From Paraglaciecola marina (lineage in GTDB: Bacteria; Pseudomonadota; Gammaproteobacteria; Enterobacterales; Alteromonadaceae), in the NCBI RefSeq assembly GCF_004360155.1, contig NZ_ML178720.1, positions 277,078-341,077 on the forward strand: a DNA stretch of 64,000 bases. Reading direction: 5' to 3'. How positions within the stretch are numbered: position 1 is the first letter of the stretch; each line of letters starts with the position of its first letter. Below are positions 17,601 to 26,805 of the stretch, in pieces. A program made the translations under genes and the position numbers. The notes below the pieces were generated by a model, which did no database searches, was not told the origin of the DNA, and was given only the letters and a program-made list of their open reading frames with translations.

Positions 17601-18653
17601 ATGAATAACCAAAATATCAGAATAACAATTAACCATGTTGCCGATGAGGCCCAAGTTTCTAAAAAAACGGTATCTCGTGTTATAAACAATGAGCCTAATG
17701 TTAGTGAGCGAACACGTAAGCGAGTTCAAGAAACAATCGCGAGACTTAATTACTTTCCGGACCCTCAGGCGAGAGGCTTAGCATCAAGTCGATCCTTTCT
17801 ATTAGCAATGATATACGATAATCCTAATCCCGAGTTTGTCACTGAAGCCATGCTAGGGATCTTAGCTAGTTGCCAAAAAAAAGGGTATGAATTAGTTGTC
17901 CATCCGTGCCTTAGTAAAGAAGAGTTGAACATCGATTCGATTCTTACGTTTATTCAACGAATTAAAATAGACGGAGTGATTTTACTTCCACCCATGTCTG
18001 AGTCTCCATTATTAATTGAAGCATTAAGAGCCAAGAAAATTAATTATGTGAGATTGCTCTCAAATGATAATGAGTTTCCTGAAAACCTAGTTCAATTCGA
18101 TGATCAAAATGCAACCAAAGATGTGGTTGCTCACTTAATCAAACAAGGCCATACCAAAATTGGCTTTATTAAAGGTGCTATTAACTCAGAGTCAAGTGAG
18201 CGCAGATTCTCAGCTTTTATAGAAGCCATTGCCGCCAACAATATAGAATTACCAGAAGGATACATACAGCAAGGTAGCTACACCTTCCAATCTGGCTTAG
18301 CGAGTGGTTTGACTCTATTACAACAACGCCCCCGCCCCACCGCAATATTTGCATGTAACGATGAAATGGCATTAGGCGTTATTGCTGCAGCAAATAAGCT
18401 TAATGTTGATATTCCTGAAGACCTAGCATTGGTGGGATTTGATGATTCACCGCACTCTTCAGAGGTGGTTCCGCCCTTAACAACCGTCAATTTACAAGTC
18501 AAAAAGATGGCTGGGCTTGCTGCGGATAAACTGCTATACATTTGTGAAAACAATATTGTACAAGCAGCTAAAATACCATGCTGCGTAACTTCAGAGCTCA
18601 TAATCCGTGGCTCTAGTTCATCCAAATTTGCTGACGATCTTAAAGTTAATTGA
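17601..18653 (+). CDS. LacI-family transcriptional regulator
   Basis: A repressor of about 350 residues. The N-terminal helix-turn-helix and hinge read ITINHVADEAQVSKKTVSRV...NVSERTRKRVQETI...NYFPDPQARGLAS, as in LacI/GalR proteins. A periplasmic-binding-protein-like sensor domain follows, with the TAIFACNDEMALGVI and LALVGFDDSPHSSEVVPPLTTV motifs. An in-frame TTG 60 bp upstream would add a non-conserved extension, so I chose the ATG at 17601. It is divergent from the TonB receptor and followed by a sugar permease, so it probably controls this carbohydrate locus through the palindrome at 17423-17440. The inducer is unknown but should be a product of the glycan. Confidence 0.93.
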   Translation: MNNQNIRITINHVADEAQVSKKTVSRVINNEPNVSERTRKRVQETIARLNYFPDPQARGLASSRSFLLAMIYDNPNPEFVTEAMLGILASCQKKGYELVVHPCLSKEELNIDSILTFIQRIKIDGVILLPPMSESPLLIEALRAKKINYVRLLSNDNEFPENLVQFDDQNATKDVVAHLIKQGHTKIGFIKGAINSESSERRFSAFIEAIAANNIELPEGYIQQGSYTFQSGLASGLTLLQQRPRPTAIFACNDEMALGVIAAANKLNVDIPEDLALVGFDDSPHSSEVVPPLTTVNLQVKKMAGLAADKLLYICENNIVQAAKIPCCVTSELIIRGSSSSKFADDLKVN

Positions 18654-18827
18654 TTTTTAACTCGGGAGATCTTAGACTCCTGAAAATTAAAACGTTAATT
18701 ATTATCAAGTAAATTGTTAACATATAGTTTATTTTGATTATCGTGAACGGCATTAATTACTTTCGCAGCAGTTACAAGGCTAAAATTACAAGCCATTTAT
18801 CATGGATATCAACAGGGTTTTTCAAGC

Positions 18828-20147
18828 ATGAATAAAATTACGTTTTGGGCTTTGACGGTTGCAGTTGCTGGTTTTTTATTTGGATTTGACACCGCTGTCA
18901 TTTCTGGAGCTGACCAACCAATTCAAGATATTTGGAATACCTCGCCCTTGTTTCACGGCATGTTTGTAATGTCTTCTGCTCTTTGGGGAACAGTACTTGG
19001 AGCATTATTAGGTAATTATCCTTGTGATAAATATGGCCGCAAAGCCACGCTCGTATTGATAGGCGTACTATTTTTTATTTCAGCGCTAGGCTCGGCCATT
19101 GCACCTGATCCCTATAGCTTTGCGATATTACGATTTATCGGTGGAATAGGCGTAGGCATATCTTCGGTGGCTGTACCAGCGTATATTTCTGAGATTGCTC
19201 CAGCACAACACAGGGGGCGATTAGTAGCGACCTACCAATTTCAACTAGTACTGGGGATCCTAGTCGCATTTCTTTCGAACTATCTACTATCAGGTATTAG
19301 CGATTATGATTGGCGCATTATGTTGGGAGTTGAAGCAGTACCGGCTTTACTTTATCTAGCCATGGTATCAAAAATGCCTGAAAGCCCACGTTGGCTCATT
19401 TTACACTCTGGAGACTCTGCCAAAGCAAAAGAAGTTTTAATGGATTTAGGCGAACAAAACAGTGCTCAAATTATTGAAGCTATTGAACAAGATGCTGAAC
19501 ACCACAAGCAAGATCCGCTATTTTCTCGTACCTATTCTTTTCCTATATTGTTGGTATTTTTACTCGCATCTTTCAACCAACTCTCGGGCATAAATTTTAT
19601 AATTTACTACGCCCCTAGAGTATTTGAGTTGGCTGGATTAGATGCTAGTACATCGCTGCTATCAACGTCCGGAGTGGGATTAGTTAACTTAGTTTTTACC
19701 ATGCTAGGACTATACTTAATAGATAACTTAGGTCGTAAAACACTTATGTATATAGGCTCAATTGGCTACATATTATCTTTAACCGTTGTATCTTGGGCTT
19801 TTAATACAGGAGCAAGCGGAATGTTAGTGGTGTTTTTTATCTTTGCGTTCATAGCTTCTCATGCAGTAAGCCAAGGTGCCGTTATTTGGGTCTTTATTGC
19901 TGAAATATTTCCTAACAGTGTACGCTCTAAAGGGCAATCAGTGGGTACTGGCGTGCATTGGGTGCTAGCTGCAGCGATTACTTTACTCATGCCATATTTT
20001 TTGACACAGTTTTTACCCAGTCAAATCTTCATGTTTTTCACTTTTATGATGGTTTTACAACTGCTGTTTGTACACAAAATGATGCCAGAAACCAAAGGTA
20101 AGTCCTTAGAGAATTTAAGCAATATTAGCTATCAATCAAACAAGTGA
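18828..20147 (+). CDS. MFS sugar porter (sugar:proton symporter family)
   Basis: A 439-residue permease with 12 predicted transmembrane segments. It has the sugar-porter signatures GFLFGFDTAVISGA near the N-terminus, GRKATLV after helix 2, PESPRWL at the central loop, QLSGINFIIYYAP in helix 7, and a C-terminal PETKGKSLE. It probably imports a monosaccharide, such as mannose or glucose, released in the periplasm by the locus enzymes. It lies 174 bp downstream of the LacI gene; no clear terminator separates them, so they may be co-transcribed. It converges with the malic enzyme gene 17 bp away. Confidence 0.93.
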   Translation: MNKITFWALTVAVAGFLFGFDTAVISGADQPIQDIWNTSPLFHGMFVMSSALWGTVLGALLGNYPCDKYGRKATLVLIGVLFFISALGSAIAPDPYSFAILRFIGGIGVGISSVAVPAYISEIAPAQHRGRLVATYQFQLVLGILVAFLSNYLLSGISDYDWRIMLGVEAVPALLYLAMVSKMPESPRWLILHSGDSAKAKEVLMDLGEQNSAQIIEAIEQDAEHHKQDPLFSRTYSFPILLVFLLASFNQLSGINFIIYYAPRVFELAGLDASTSLLSTSGVGLVNLVFTMLGLYLIDNLGRKTLMYIGSIGYILSLTVVSWAFNTGASGMLVVFFIFAFIASHAVSQGAVIWVFIAEIFPNSVRSKGQSVGTGVHWVLAAAITLLMPYFLTQFLPSQIFMFFTFMMVLQLLFVHKMMPETKGKSLENLSNISYQSNK

Positions 20148-20164
20148 TAACTATGCTTTAACCT

Positions 20165-21409
20165 CTAGATGTTAACTTTACTCTTTATACTACCAATGGC
20201 CGCTACCCCAGAATCTATTGCTGCTTGAGCTACTGCCTTAGCTACCCTTTGCAACAAGCGAGGGTCCATAGGTTTTGGAATGATATAGTCTTTACCAAAG
20301 GCTAAGCTATCAAGGTTGCTAGCTGCTAACACTTCCGCAGGCACTGGCTCTTTTGCGATATCACGGATGGCATCTACGGCAGCTATTTTCATTTCGTCGT
20401 TTATTTGTGAGGCTCTCACATCTAAGGCTCCACGGAAAATAAACGGGAAACACAGTACATTGTTCACTTGATTAGGATAGTCAGAACGACCTGTTGCCAT
20501 GATTAAATCATCACGTACAGAGTGGGCTAATTCTGGTTTGATTTCTGGATCTGGGTTAGAGCAGGCAAATATAATTGGATTAGGCGCCATTAACTTTAGC
20601 CCTTCAGCTGGCAATAAATCGGGGCCGGATACTCCTACAAATACATCCGCCCCCTCTAAGGCCTCTTCTAAGGTGCGTTTGTCGGTATTATTTGCAAACA
20701 ACTTCTTATGATAGGTTAGGTCTTCTCTTCTGGTATGGATCACCCCTTTACGGTCTAACATGTAGATATGTTCACGCTTAGCGCCACATTTTACCAACAG
20801 CTCCATACATGCAGTGGCAGCGGCTCCCGCTCCTAAACACACTATAATGGCGTCACCTATGTTCTTGCCTTGCACCTCTAAGGCATTGAGCATACCTGCA
20901 GCTGTCACTATAGCCGTACCGTGTTGGTCATCATGGAACACAGGAATATTACAGCGTTCTATTAATGCTTGTTCTATTTCAAAGCACTCTGGCGCTTTTA
21001 TATCTTCTAAATTAATCCCTCCGAAGGTATCTGCAATATTAGCTACGGTATCAATAAATTCAGCGGTGGTTTTGTGTGTCACTTCGATATCGATAGAGTC
21101 GATATTAGCAAAGCGTTTAAACAATAATGCTTTACCTTCCATCACAGGCTTAGAAGCTAGCGGACCTAAATTACCCAATCCCAATATGGCAGTGCCATTA
21201 GAAATAACAGCCACTAAATTGCCCTTAGCTGTATATTGAAAAGCAGCTTGGGGATCAGCGGCTATTTCTCTAACTGGCTCTGCAACTCCAGGACTATAAG
21301 CTAGGGCGAGATCTGTGACACTTTCAGCAGGCTTGGTTACTTCAATGCAGATTTTTCCGGGTGTGGGTTTAGAATGATAATCAAGGGCCTGTTGGCGAAA
21401 ATTAGACAT
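20165..21409 (-). CDS. NAD(P)-dependent malic enzyme, short form (no phosphotransacetylase domain)
   Basis: A 414-residue cytoplasmic enzyme decarboxylating malate to pyruvate. It has the malic-enzyme motifs LAYSPGVAEPVREI, INLEDIKAPECFEIE, PVFHDDQHGTAIV (metal-binding Asp pair), the Rossmann segment IIVCLGAGAAATACMELL, and a C-terminal SDYPNQVNNVLCFPFIFRGA. It matches the N-terminal half of MaeB and lacks the C-terminal PTA-like domain, so it is a complete short-type enzyme. In Pseudomonas a similar gene lies close to rpmE-priA-hslVU; here about 12 kb separates it from rpmE. Confidence 0.93.
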   Translation of the reverse strand: MSNFRQQALDYHSKPTPGKICIEVTKPAESVTDLALAYSPGVAEPVREIAADPQAAFQYTAKGNLVAVISNGTAILGLGNLGPLASKPVMEGKALLFKRFANIDSIDIEVTHKTTAEFIDTVANIADTFGGINLEDIKAPECFEIEQALIERCNIPVFHDDQHGTAIVTAAGMLNALEVQGKNIGDAIIVCLGAGAAATACMELLVKCGAKREHIYMLDRKGVIHTRREDLTYHKKLFANNTDKRTLEEALEGADVFVGVSGPDLLPAEGLKLMAPNPIIFACSNPDPEIKPELAHSVRDDLIMATGRSDYPNQVNNVLCFPFIFRGALDVRASQINDEMKIAAVDAIRDIAKEPVPAEVLAASNLDSLAFGKDYIIPKPMDPRLLQRVAKAVAQAAIDSGVAAIGSIKSKVNI

Positions 21410-21624
21410 AATTGATGTCGGTCCTTATTGAAAGGGTTAAAGAGAAAGTATGTTCTAGAATTTGAAGTGACTCTAGCGTTACTAAGCGGCAAGTTTACCG
21501 TTAAAAAATATTTACATGAATGTAACATAATGCACAGTCGTAAATGTTAATTCAGAGTAATTTAATTTGAATACTTAGTATCAATTTAAACAATACTTAG
21601 GCCAGATCTAGGAAGTGATTCCCC

Positions 21625-23679
21625 TTAGTTCTCTGCATATATAAGTTGCGCTAGCGCACTCGGCTTAGAAAATAGAAAACCTTGCATTTGATGGCAGCCC
21701 ACTGACACTAAAAAGTCGACTTGTTCTCGGGTTTCTACACCATCAGCACAAACTTGCACTCCAAGTTGCGTGGCAATTTTCAGAATGGTTTTGACAACAA
21801 GAGTGGGACGTTTAGATAGCATTAAGTTATCAATAAAGTGTTTATCAATTCTGATAGTTGTTAAGTCCGACTGGTGTAAATACCCAAGCCCAGAATACCC
21901 ACAACCAAAGTTACTTAAAGCAACACCGGCACCTATTCCCCTTAATTTATTTAAAAATACTGAGGCTAAGTCATAACTCTCTAAATACACCAACTCTGGC
22001 AAAGTAAACTCAATATTTGCTGGGTTTACTTGATAAGTGGAGAAGGTATTCTTGATAAAACCGAGCACATTAGTGTGTTCATTATTTACACAACATAAAT
22101 TAATGGATATGACAAGCTGAGCATTATTAAGCTCAGTAATAGTGGCTAAATCTCGACATACTGTTTCAACAACCCACATGCTTATGGCACAAGACTTTCC
22201 ATTGTTAACTGCGATAGGGTTAAATTCACTTTCTGGTATAAAACCTAAGGTTTTACTGTCCCAGTGCACAGATACGTCATACCCCATCACTCGCTCATCA
22301 ACAGAAACCCTTGATTGGTAATTAACTGTAAACTCCTTATTTTGAATAGCTTCTTCGATAGTGGCAGCAATCAATACACTACGCTTGTTATCTTTCTTCA
22401 TATCTGGGAGATACATAGTATGAGTATTTATCCCAAGCATTTTTGAACGATACATAGCTATATCTGCATTTTCTATGAACTCACTTAGATTGAAATTTGA
22501 ATCTGACGCTTTAGCAATGCCTATATTTATAGTGACTTCGACCACTAGATTATTTAGTGAAAATGGCACGTTAAAGTCTTTTATTAAGCGCTCTACTATG
22601 TTTGCCAACATAGTGTCAGTAGGTTGATTATGGAGCAAAATCAAAAATTCTGAATCATCCAAGCGAGCTATGAGATCCCCCTCCCGTAACAGTCCCTTAG
22701 CTCGCTCACAAACCTTTATAAGTAATTGATCACCTGTCTCTTGGCCTAGCTCATCATAAACCTTTGAAATTCCATCTAAATCAAAATAAATAAGTACTAA
22801 ATCTTGGCTATTACGCATTGTTCTGGCAAGTTCAATGCGTAATGTCTGCATAAAAAATTGACGATTTGGAAACCCAGTCAACCTATCAAAATTAGCCCAT
22901 CTTTCAGCGTTCTTTTGATGCTCCTTCAAGGTTTGCGAAAGTTCACGGCTTCTAGAGTATTCTGTATTAATGGTACGCAACATTGAGTTTATACTGCCAC
23001 CCAGTTCAACTAACTCCTGTTTCCCCAGTGTTTTTATTTCAATGCTGTAATCCTTTCTAACTTCCACCTCCTTAGCAAATTTAGAAATTAATATTAGAGG
23101 GTTTAATAACTTACCTTGAAGGGCGTATCCAAATGCGGCACATAGGCTTAACAAAACTACAAATAACGGTAAGGTATGTTTCAAAAGACTAGTCGTATTT
23201 TCCTCTAACACTTTAGAAACATCACTCACTACCACCAGATAGTTGTTGGTAGATAATTCAGCACCGATAGCAGTAATTACAACCAAAGTGTCGTTAATAA
23301 AGTTAGACACTGGCTGCTGGTTTAAAATAGGCGTTGCGACATAATTTTGAGGTTCTAAACTTGTAGCCTTGAAAGCTTCTTTAATATAGGACTGTTGCAA
23401 TTGCCAGTTAGAATCATAAACAGCGGCATAGGAGACACTTTTAAATTTATCTAAAGCATTAAATACTTGAGCCTGTTGTGAGCTTGGTAGCAATACCACA
23501 GATCTGCTAGTTAATTCTTCGCCTAAATATGTAGATACCAAGTTAAGTTCATTAGATATTGAATCTAAAGAAATCCGCCTATTTTCTTGAATAGATATAA
23601 AAAGCGCAATACAAGAAATCAATATAAGAACACAAGTGAGATATGCTGTAGTTGCACTTTTAATGGACTTAAAAAACAT
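21625..23679 (-). CDS. Membrane GGDEF-EAL protein with both catalytic motifs degenerate
   Basis: A 684-residue inner-membrane protein with TM1 (about 11-30), an extracytoplasmic sensor region (31-167), TM2 (168-188), HAMP (190-245), GGDEF (262-425) and EAL (435-684) domains. The GGDEF signature reads DDSEF (341-345). The EAL signature reads YDVSVHW (467-473) instead of YEALIRW. The DDFGAG metal motif reads SNFGCG (589-594), and the substrate-loop Lys is Arg. Neither c-di-GMP synthesis nor hydrolysis is expected. The RxxD inhibitory site (R332-D335, five residues before the signature) is kept, so it may act as a c-di-GMP receptor. The intact paralogue is at 33847-35889. Confidence 0.9.
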   Translation of the reverse strand: MFFKSIKSATTAYLTCVLILISCIALFISIQENRRISLDSISNELNLVSTYLGEELTSRSVVLLPSSQQAQVFNALDKFKSVSYAAVYDSNWQLQQSYIKEAFKATSLEPQNYVATPILNQQPVSNFINDTLVVITAIGAELSTNNYLVVVSDVSKVLEENTTSLLKHTLPLFVVLLSLCAAFGYALQGKLLNPLILISKFAKEVEVRKDYSIEIKTLGKQELVELGGSINSMLRTINTEYSRSRELSQTLKEHQKNAERWANFDRLTGFPNRQFFMQTLRIELARTMRNSQDLVLIYFDLDGISKVYDELGQETGDQLLIKVCERAKGLLREGDLIARLDDSEFLILLHNQPTDTMLANIVERLIKDFNVPFSLNNLVVEVTINIGIAKASDSNFNLSEFIENADIAMYRSKMLGINTHTMYLPDMKKDNKRSVLIAATIEEAIQNKEFTVNYQSRVSVDERVMGYDVSVHWDSKTLGFIPESEFNPIAVNNGKSCAISMWVVETVCRDLATITELNNAQLVISINLCCVNNEHTNVLGFIKNTFSTYQVNPANIEFTLPELVYLESYDLASVFLNKLRGIGAGVALSNFGCGYSGLGYLHQSDLTTIRIDKHFIDNLMLSKRPTLVVKTILKIATQLGVQVCADGVETREQVDFLVSVGCHQMQGFLFSKPSALAQLIYAEN

Positions 23680-23890
23680 TAACTAACCTAGAATGGTGTT
23701 ATTTAACTAAAATAACGAAGCGACTAAAATTTACCTCACATTAACATAAAACAAACAAAAAACTGCATACCGCTTTACTTTCGGTTAATTATTTTTCCTG
23801 ATGATTATTTTTTATCCACTGACTATAAATAAATGGGTCAATTTTGATATTTTTCAATCCGAAACAGTCTAAATATAACTTGGTCAAGTT

Positions 23891-23919
23891 TTGCACAACT
23901 CATTGCCATAACTTATACT
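23891..23919 (+). promoter_or_regulatory. Sigma-70-type promoter of the di-haem peroxidase gene
   Basis: TTGCAC, a 17-base spacer and TATACT match the sigma-70 layout well. The predicted transcription start lies about 70 bp before the ATG at 23996. The rest of the 316-bp gap (23680-23995) is AT-rich with no other recognised element. Confidence 0.55.
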
Positions 23920-23995
23920 GCGGTTCCATCATTGCGATAGTAATTGATTGAAATAATTACGTAGTCTCACTTTGACATTTATTAAGGATGAAAAA

Positions 23996-25351
23996 ATGAA
24001 ATCAAAAAATAATAAAATCCACTTAAGTTTTGCCGCTCTAGTCTTAACATTTACAGTAACACCTACTTATGCTGACGAGCTTCCAGAACCCGCCACAAAC
24101 CAAGATTATTATTATGACGGAGCTCCCTCCAGAAACCTTATCAATTTAGGGCAAAGTTTGTTTTTTGATAAGATAATGAGTGGCAATAAAAATATTTCAT
24201 GCGCTACCTGCCATAACCCCTTATTAGCCAGTAGTGATGGCTTATCCCTTGGGGTAGGTGAAGGTGGAGAAGGCCTAGGTAGATATAGAACAACAGGAGA
24301 GGGTTCAGATGCGGTAGAATCGAGAATTGGCCGCCATGCTCCACAGTTATATAATTTAGGCGCTAAAGAGTTTGAAAAACTGAATTGGAATGGTATTCAT
24401 CAAGTTGATGCAGACTTACCAGGAGGGCTAAACCTTCCATCAGGCCTAACAACTCCTAATGGCCTAAATGATGTCCTCGCTGGGCAATCATTATTTCCAA
24501 TAGTTAACTTAAATGAAATGCTAGGTGATACCGGAGAAAACGAAATTGTAGCCCTAGTCACTCAAGACGATGATCGTTTCCCTAGGCTATGGAATGCTTA
24601 TGTAGACCGTCTCAAAGCTATTCCTGAATATGTTTCTCTTTTTATGGCTGCATTCGATGATGTAAATTCTGAAGATGACATTGGCATTCAACATTTTGGT
24701 AATGCGGTATCAGCATTCCAAGGTTTTGCTTTCAGAAGTGACAACAGTGCATTTGACCAGTATTTGAGAGGCAACACTGCCGCAATGACTGACAAGCAAA
24801 TTAGTGGGATGGAGCTTTTTTATGGTGAAGCTGGGTGTTCCACTTGCCATAGTGGCACCTTTCAAACCGATCATGATTTTCATGGTATCGCGATACCACA
24901 AATCGGACCTGGTGCTGAAGCCGCCTTTCCTTTTGAAGACAGAGGAAGAGCAGAAGTAACTGGTTCAGCTGAAGATTGGGCTAAATTCCGTACCCCGTCA
25001 CTACGTAATGTATGGATTACCGCACCTTATGGCCATTCAGGCGCTTACGGGACACTCAGAAAAATAGTTGAACATCATCTTGACCCAATAACCTCTCTAG
25101 AGAATTACAACGCTAATCAACTTATATTGCCAAAAGATGAAGTGTTAGATGCTTCCGACCTAGATGGATATAACGATGCTACTTTGCGCCAAACAATCAT
25201 AGATGCTAATGAATTGGAGCCAGTTGAGTTAACTCGAGCGGAAATTAATGATTTGTTAGAATTTCTTCGTGCCTTGACAGATTGGAACGTATTAAATCAA
25301 GAGTGGATGATCCCAGACTCGGTTCCTAGTGGCTTGCCAGTTAGAGATTAG
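23996..25351 (+). CDS. Di-haem cytochrome c peroxidase / MauG-family protein
   Basis: A protein of about 451 residues with a signal peptide (cleavage near TYADE) and two haem c motifs, CATCH (69-73) and CSTCH (281-285). This is the architecture of bacterial di-haem peroxidases and MauG-like oxidases. The C-terminal FRTPSLRNV...APYGHSGAYGTL segment is strongly typical. The start is the ATG at 23996 behind AAGGA; an in-frame TTG at 23972 is less likely. At 451 residues it is longer than classical CcpA (about 320-340), with an insertion between the haem domains (about 100-200) rich in Gly and Asn. It is periplasmic, reducing hydrogen peroxide or oxidising a protein substrate. It stands alone between a GGDEF-EAL gene and the MoxR operon. 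Confidence 0.9.
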   Translation: MKSKNNKIHLSFAALVLTFTVTPTYADELPEPATNQDYYYDGAPSRNLINLGQSLFFDKIMSGNKNISCATCHNPLLASSDGLSLGVGEGGEGLGRYRTTGEGSDAVESRIGRHAPQLYNLGAKEFEKLNWNGIHQVDADLPGGLNLPSGLTTPNGLNDVLAGQSLFPIVNLNEMLGDTGENEIVALVTQDDDRFPRLWNAYVDRLKAIPEYVSLFMAAFDDVNSEDDIGIQHFGNAVSAFQGFAFRSDNSAFDQYLRGNTAAMTDKQISGMELFYGEAGCSTCHSGTFQTDHDFHGIAIPQIGPGAEAAFPFEDRGRAEVTGSAEDWAKFRTPSLRNVWITAPYGHSGAYGTLRKIVEHHLDPITSLENYNANQLILPKDEVLDASDLDGYNDATLRQTIIDANELEPVELTRAEINDLLEFLRALTDWNVLNQEWMIPDSVPSGLPVRD

Positions 25352-25383
25352 TATTTGAACTAATAATATTCTTAAAATGATTC

Positions 25384-25422
25384 AAAGCCATGTCGATATG
25401 TAAAACTCGCCATGGCTTTTTT
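25384..25422 (+). terminator. Rho-independent terminator of the peroxidase gene
   Basis: AAAGCCATG pairs with CATGGCTTT across an 18-base loop, followed by a run of six T. It lies 32 bp after the stop. The complementary strand also carries an A/T run, so it may serve the converging DUF58 operon as well. Confidence 0.75.
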
Positions 25423-25467
25423 AATCCTACCACATTCCAACCCAACAGCTTTACATCACAACATCTC

Positions 25468-26805
25468 TTAAAGTAAACCTGCCTTTTTTACACTCAAATA
25501 AGTATTAATGACGTTAGAGGTAAGCTGAGTGGCGGGAGCATGAACACATATTACTCCTTGTTTTTTAAGGCGTTTAAAATTACGTTCGATTGACTGATTT
25601 AACATCTGAGCAGAGCTATACATCAATGATTGCTCGAAATTATCCACAGGATCATTAAGGATAGTTTCATAAATAGGTTCGGAAATACTAATAACGGCAA
25701 CTAAATGTTTCTTTTGAAGAATTTGTACTGCAGCCAATAAATCAGAAAAATCCTCATCTCTTAAACAACTCACTAGTAAAATAAGGGCTCTTTTAGGCTG
25801 TTTTAACAGCAGATCTTGTGCAGCTTTAACGTAATCGCTGGCAATTTTTTGAGGATATAAATCATAAAAGTGATTCAAAATTTTACTAACACTTTGCACG
25901 CCTTTCATTTGCCCCAACCACCGTGTTTCACTACCAAAGCTTTGTAAACTTAAGCTGTCACCATTTTTGAGTGCTGAATGAGACAGCAAAATAAGCGAAT
26001 TCAAAGCATGGTCAAAGTAAGTCATATCATCATCATGGACACGCATTCTTTGCCCAGCATCGAGCATAATCATTACATGCTGGTTTTTTTCTTCCTGAAA
26101 TTCTTTAGAAATAAGCTTGTTAAAGCGACTAGTGGCACGCCAATCAATTTGCTTTAAACTTTCACCCTCGCGATACTCTCTGAGTTGCCTGAAGTCCATC
26201 CCGGAGCCACGTAAATTAAACTTTTTCAGCCCAGCTTGGGTGAGATTGATGCTGCCATTAAGACCAGCCATATTTTGAATGGCTAAAAAATTAGGGTATA
26301 CCTTTACGTCAGAGTCATTCTCATAAAGCCACGAAAACTGCCAATACCCTAAACTAGACATCACACTAAACTCTGTAAAAGATAAACGCGCTAGCCCTCT
26401 TTTACGGGGGGTAACTTTGTATTCAAGTTGCAGTGATTCATCAGATTGAATCTCTAGCTCATGAAGTTCGGTGTGCAAACTCCAATCTTCGGGGAAATGC
26501 TCTTCTACATCAAAATGAAACGCTAACCTATCGTTATTGGTGATTTCAATTTTAACTGTATGCTCGCAGTTCACAGATAAACTTTGTGGGATGTAGCGTC
26601 TACTTGATAGCAAGGGTCGCCTGCGACTAAAAATCCAATCAACAGCAATAACCACTGCCATTAGACCCGCCAGTACATAAGGTAAAATAGCTAACTGGGG
26701 AATATCCCCAAAATGCCCTAACGTAGGCAGTAAGATACTCAAACAGCATACAAGAAATAGCTGTCGCAATAGCTTTTTACTTGGTTTCCCCCCCTTTCGA
26801 ATCAT
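25468..26805 (-). CDS. DUF58-domain protein
   Basis: A 445-residue protein with two N-terminal transmembrane helices (about 14-55). A beta-rich segment and the DUF58 signature around GESLKQIDWRATSRFNKL (about residue 212) follow, running into a von Willebrand A-like region (HVMIMLDAGQRM). DUF58 proteins are partners of MoxR ATPases in membrane-associated chaperone-like systems. It is the last gene of the operon and overlaps moxR by 4 bp. No enzymatic activity can be assigned. Confidence 0.88.
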   Translation of the reverse strand: MIRKGGKPSKKLLRQLFLVCCLSILLPTLGHFGDIPQLAILPYVLAGLMAVVIAVDWIFSRRRPLLSSRRYIPQSLSVNCEHTVKIEITNNDRLAFHFDVEEHFPEDWSLHTELHELEIQSDESLQLEYKVTPRKRGLARLSFTEFSVMSSLGYWQFSWLYENDSDVKVYPNFLAIQNMAGLNGSINLTQAGLKKFNLRGSGMDFRQLREYREGESLKQIDWRATSRFNKLISKEFQEEKNQHVMIMLDAGQRMRVHDDDMTYFDHALNSLILLSHSALKNGDSLSLQSFGSETRWLGQMKGVQSVSKILNHFYDLYPQKIASDYVKAAQDLLLKQPKRALILLVSCLRDEDFSDLLAAVQILQKKHLVAVISISEPIYETILNDPVDNFEQSLMYSSAQMLNQSIERNFKRLKKQGVICVHAPATQLTSNVINTYLSVKKAGLL

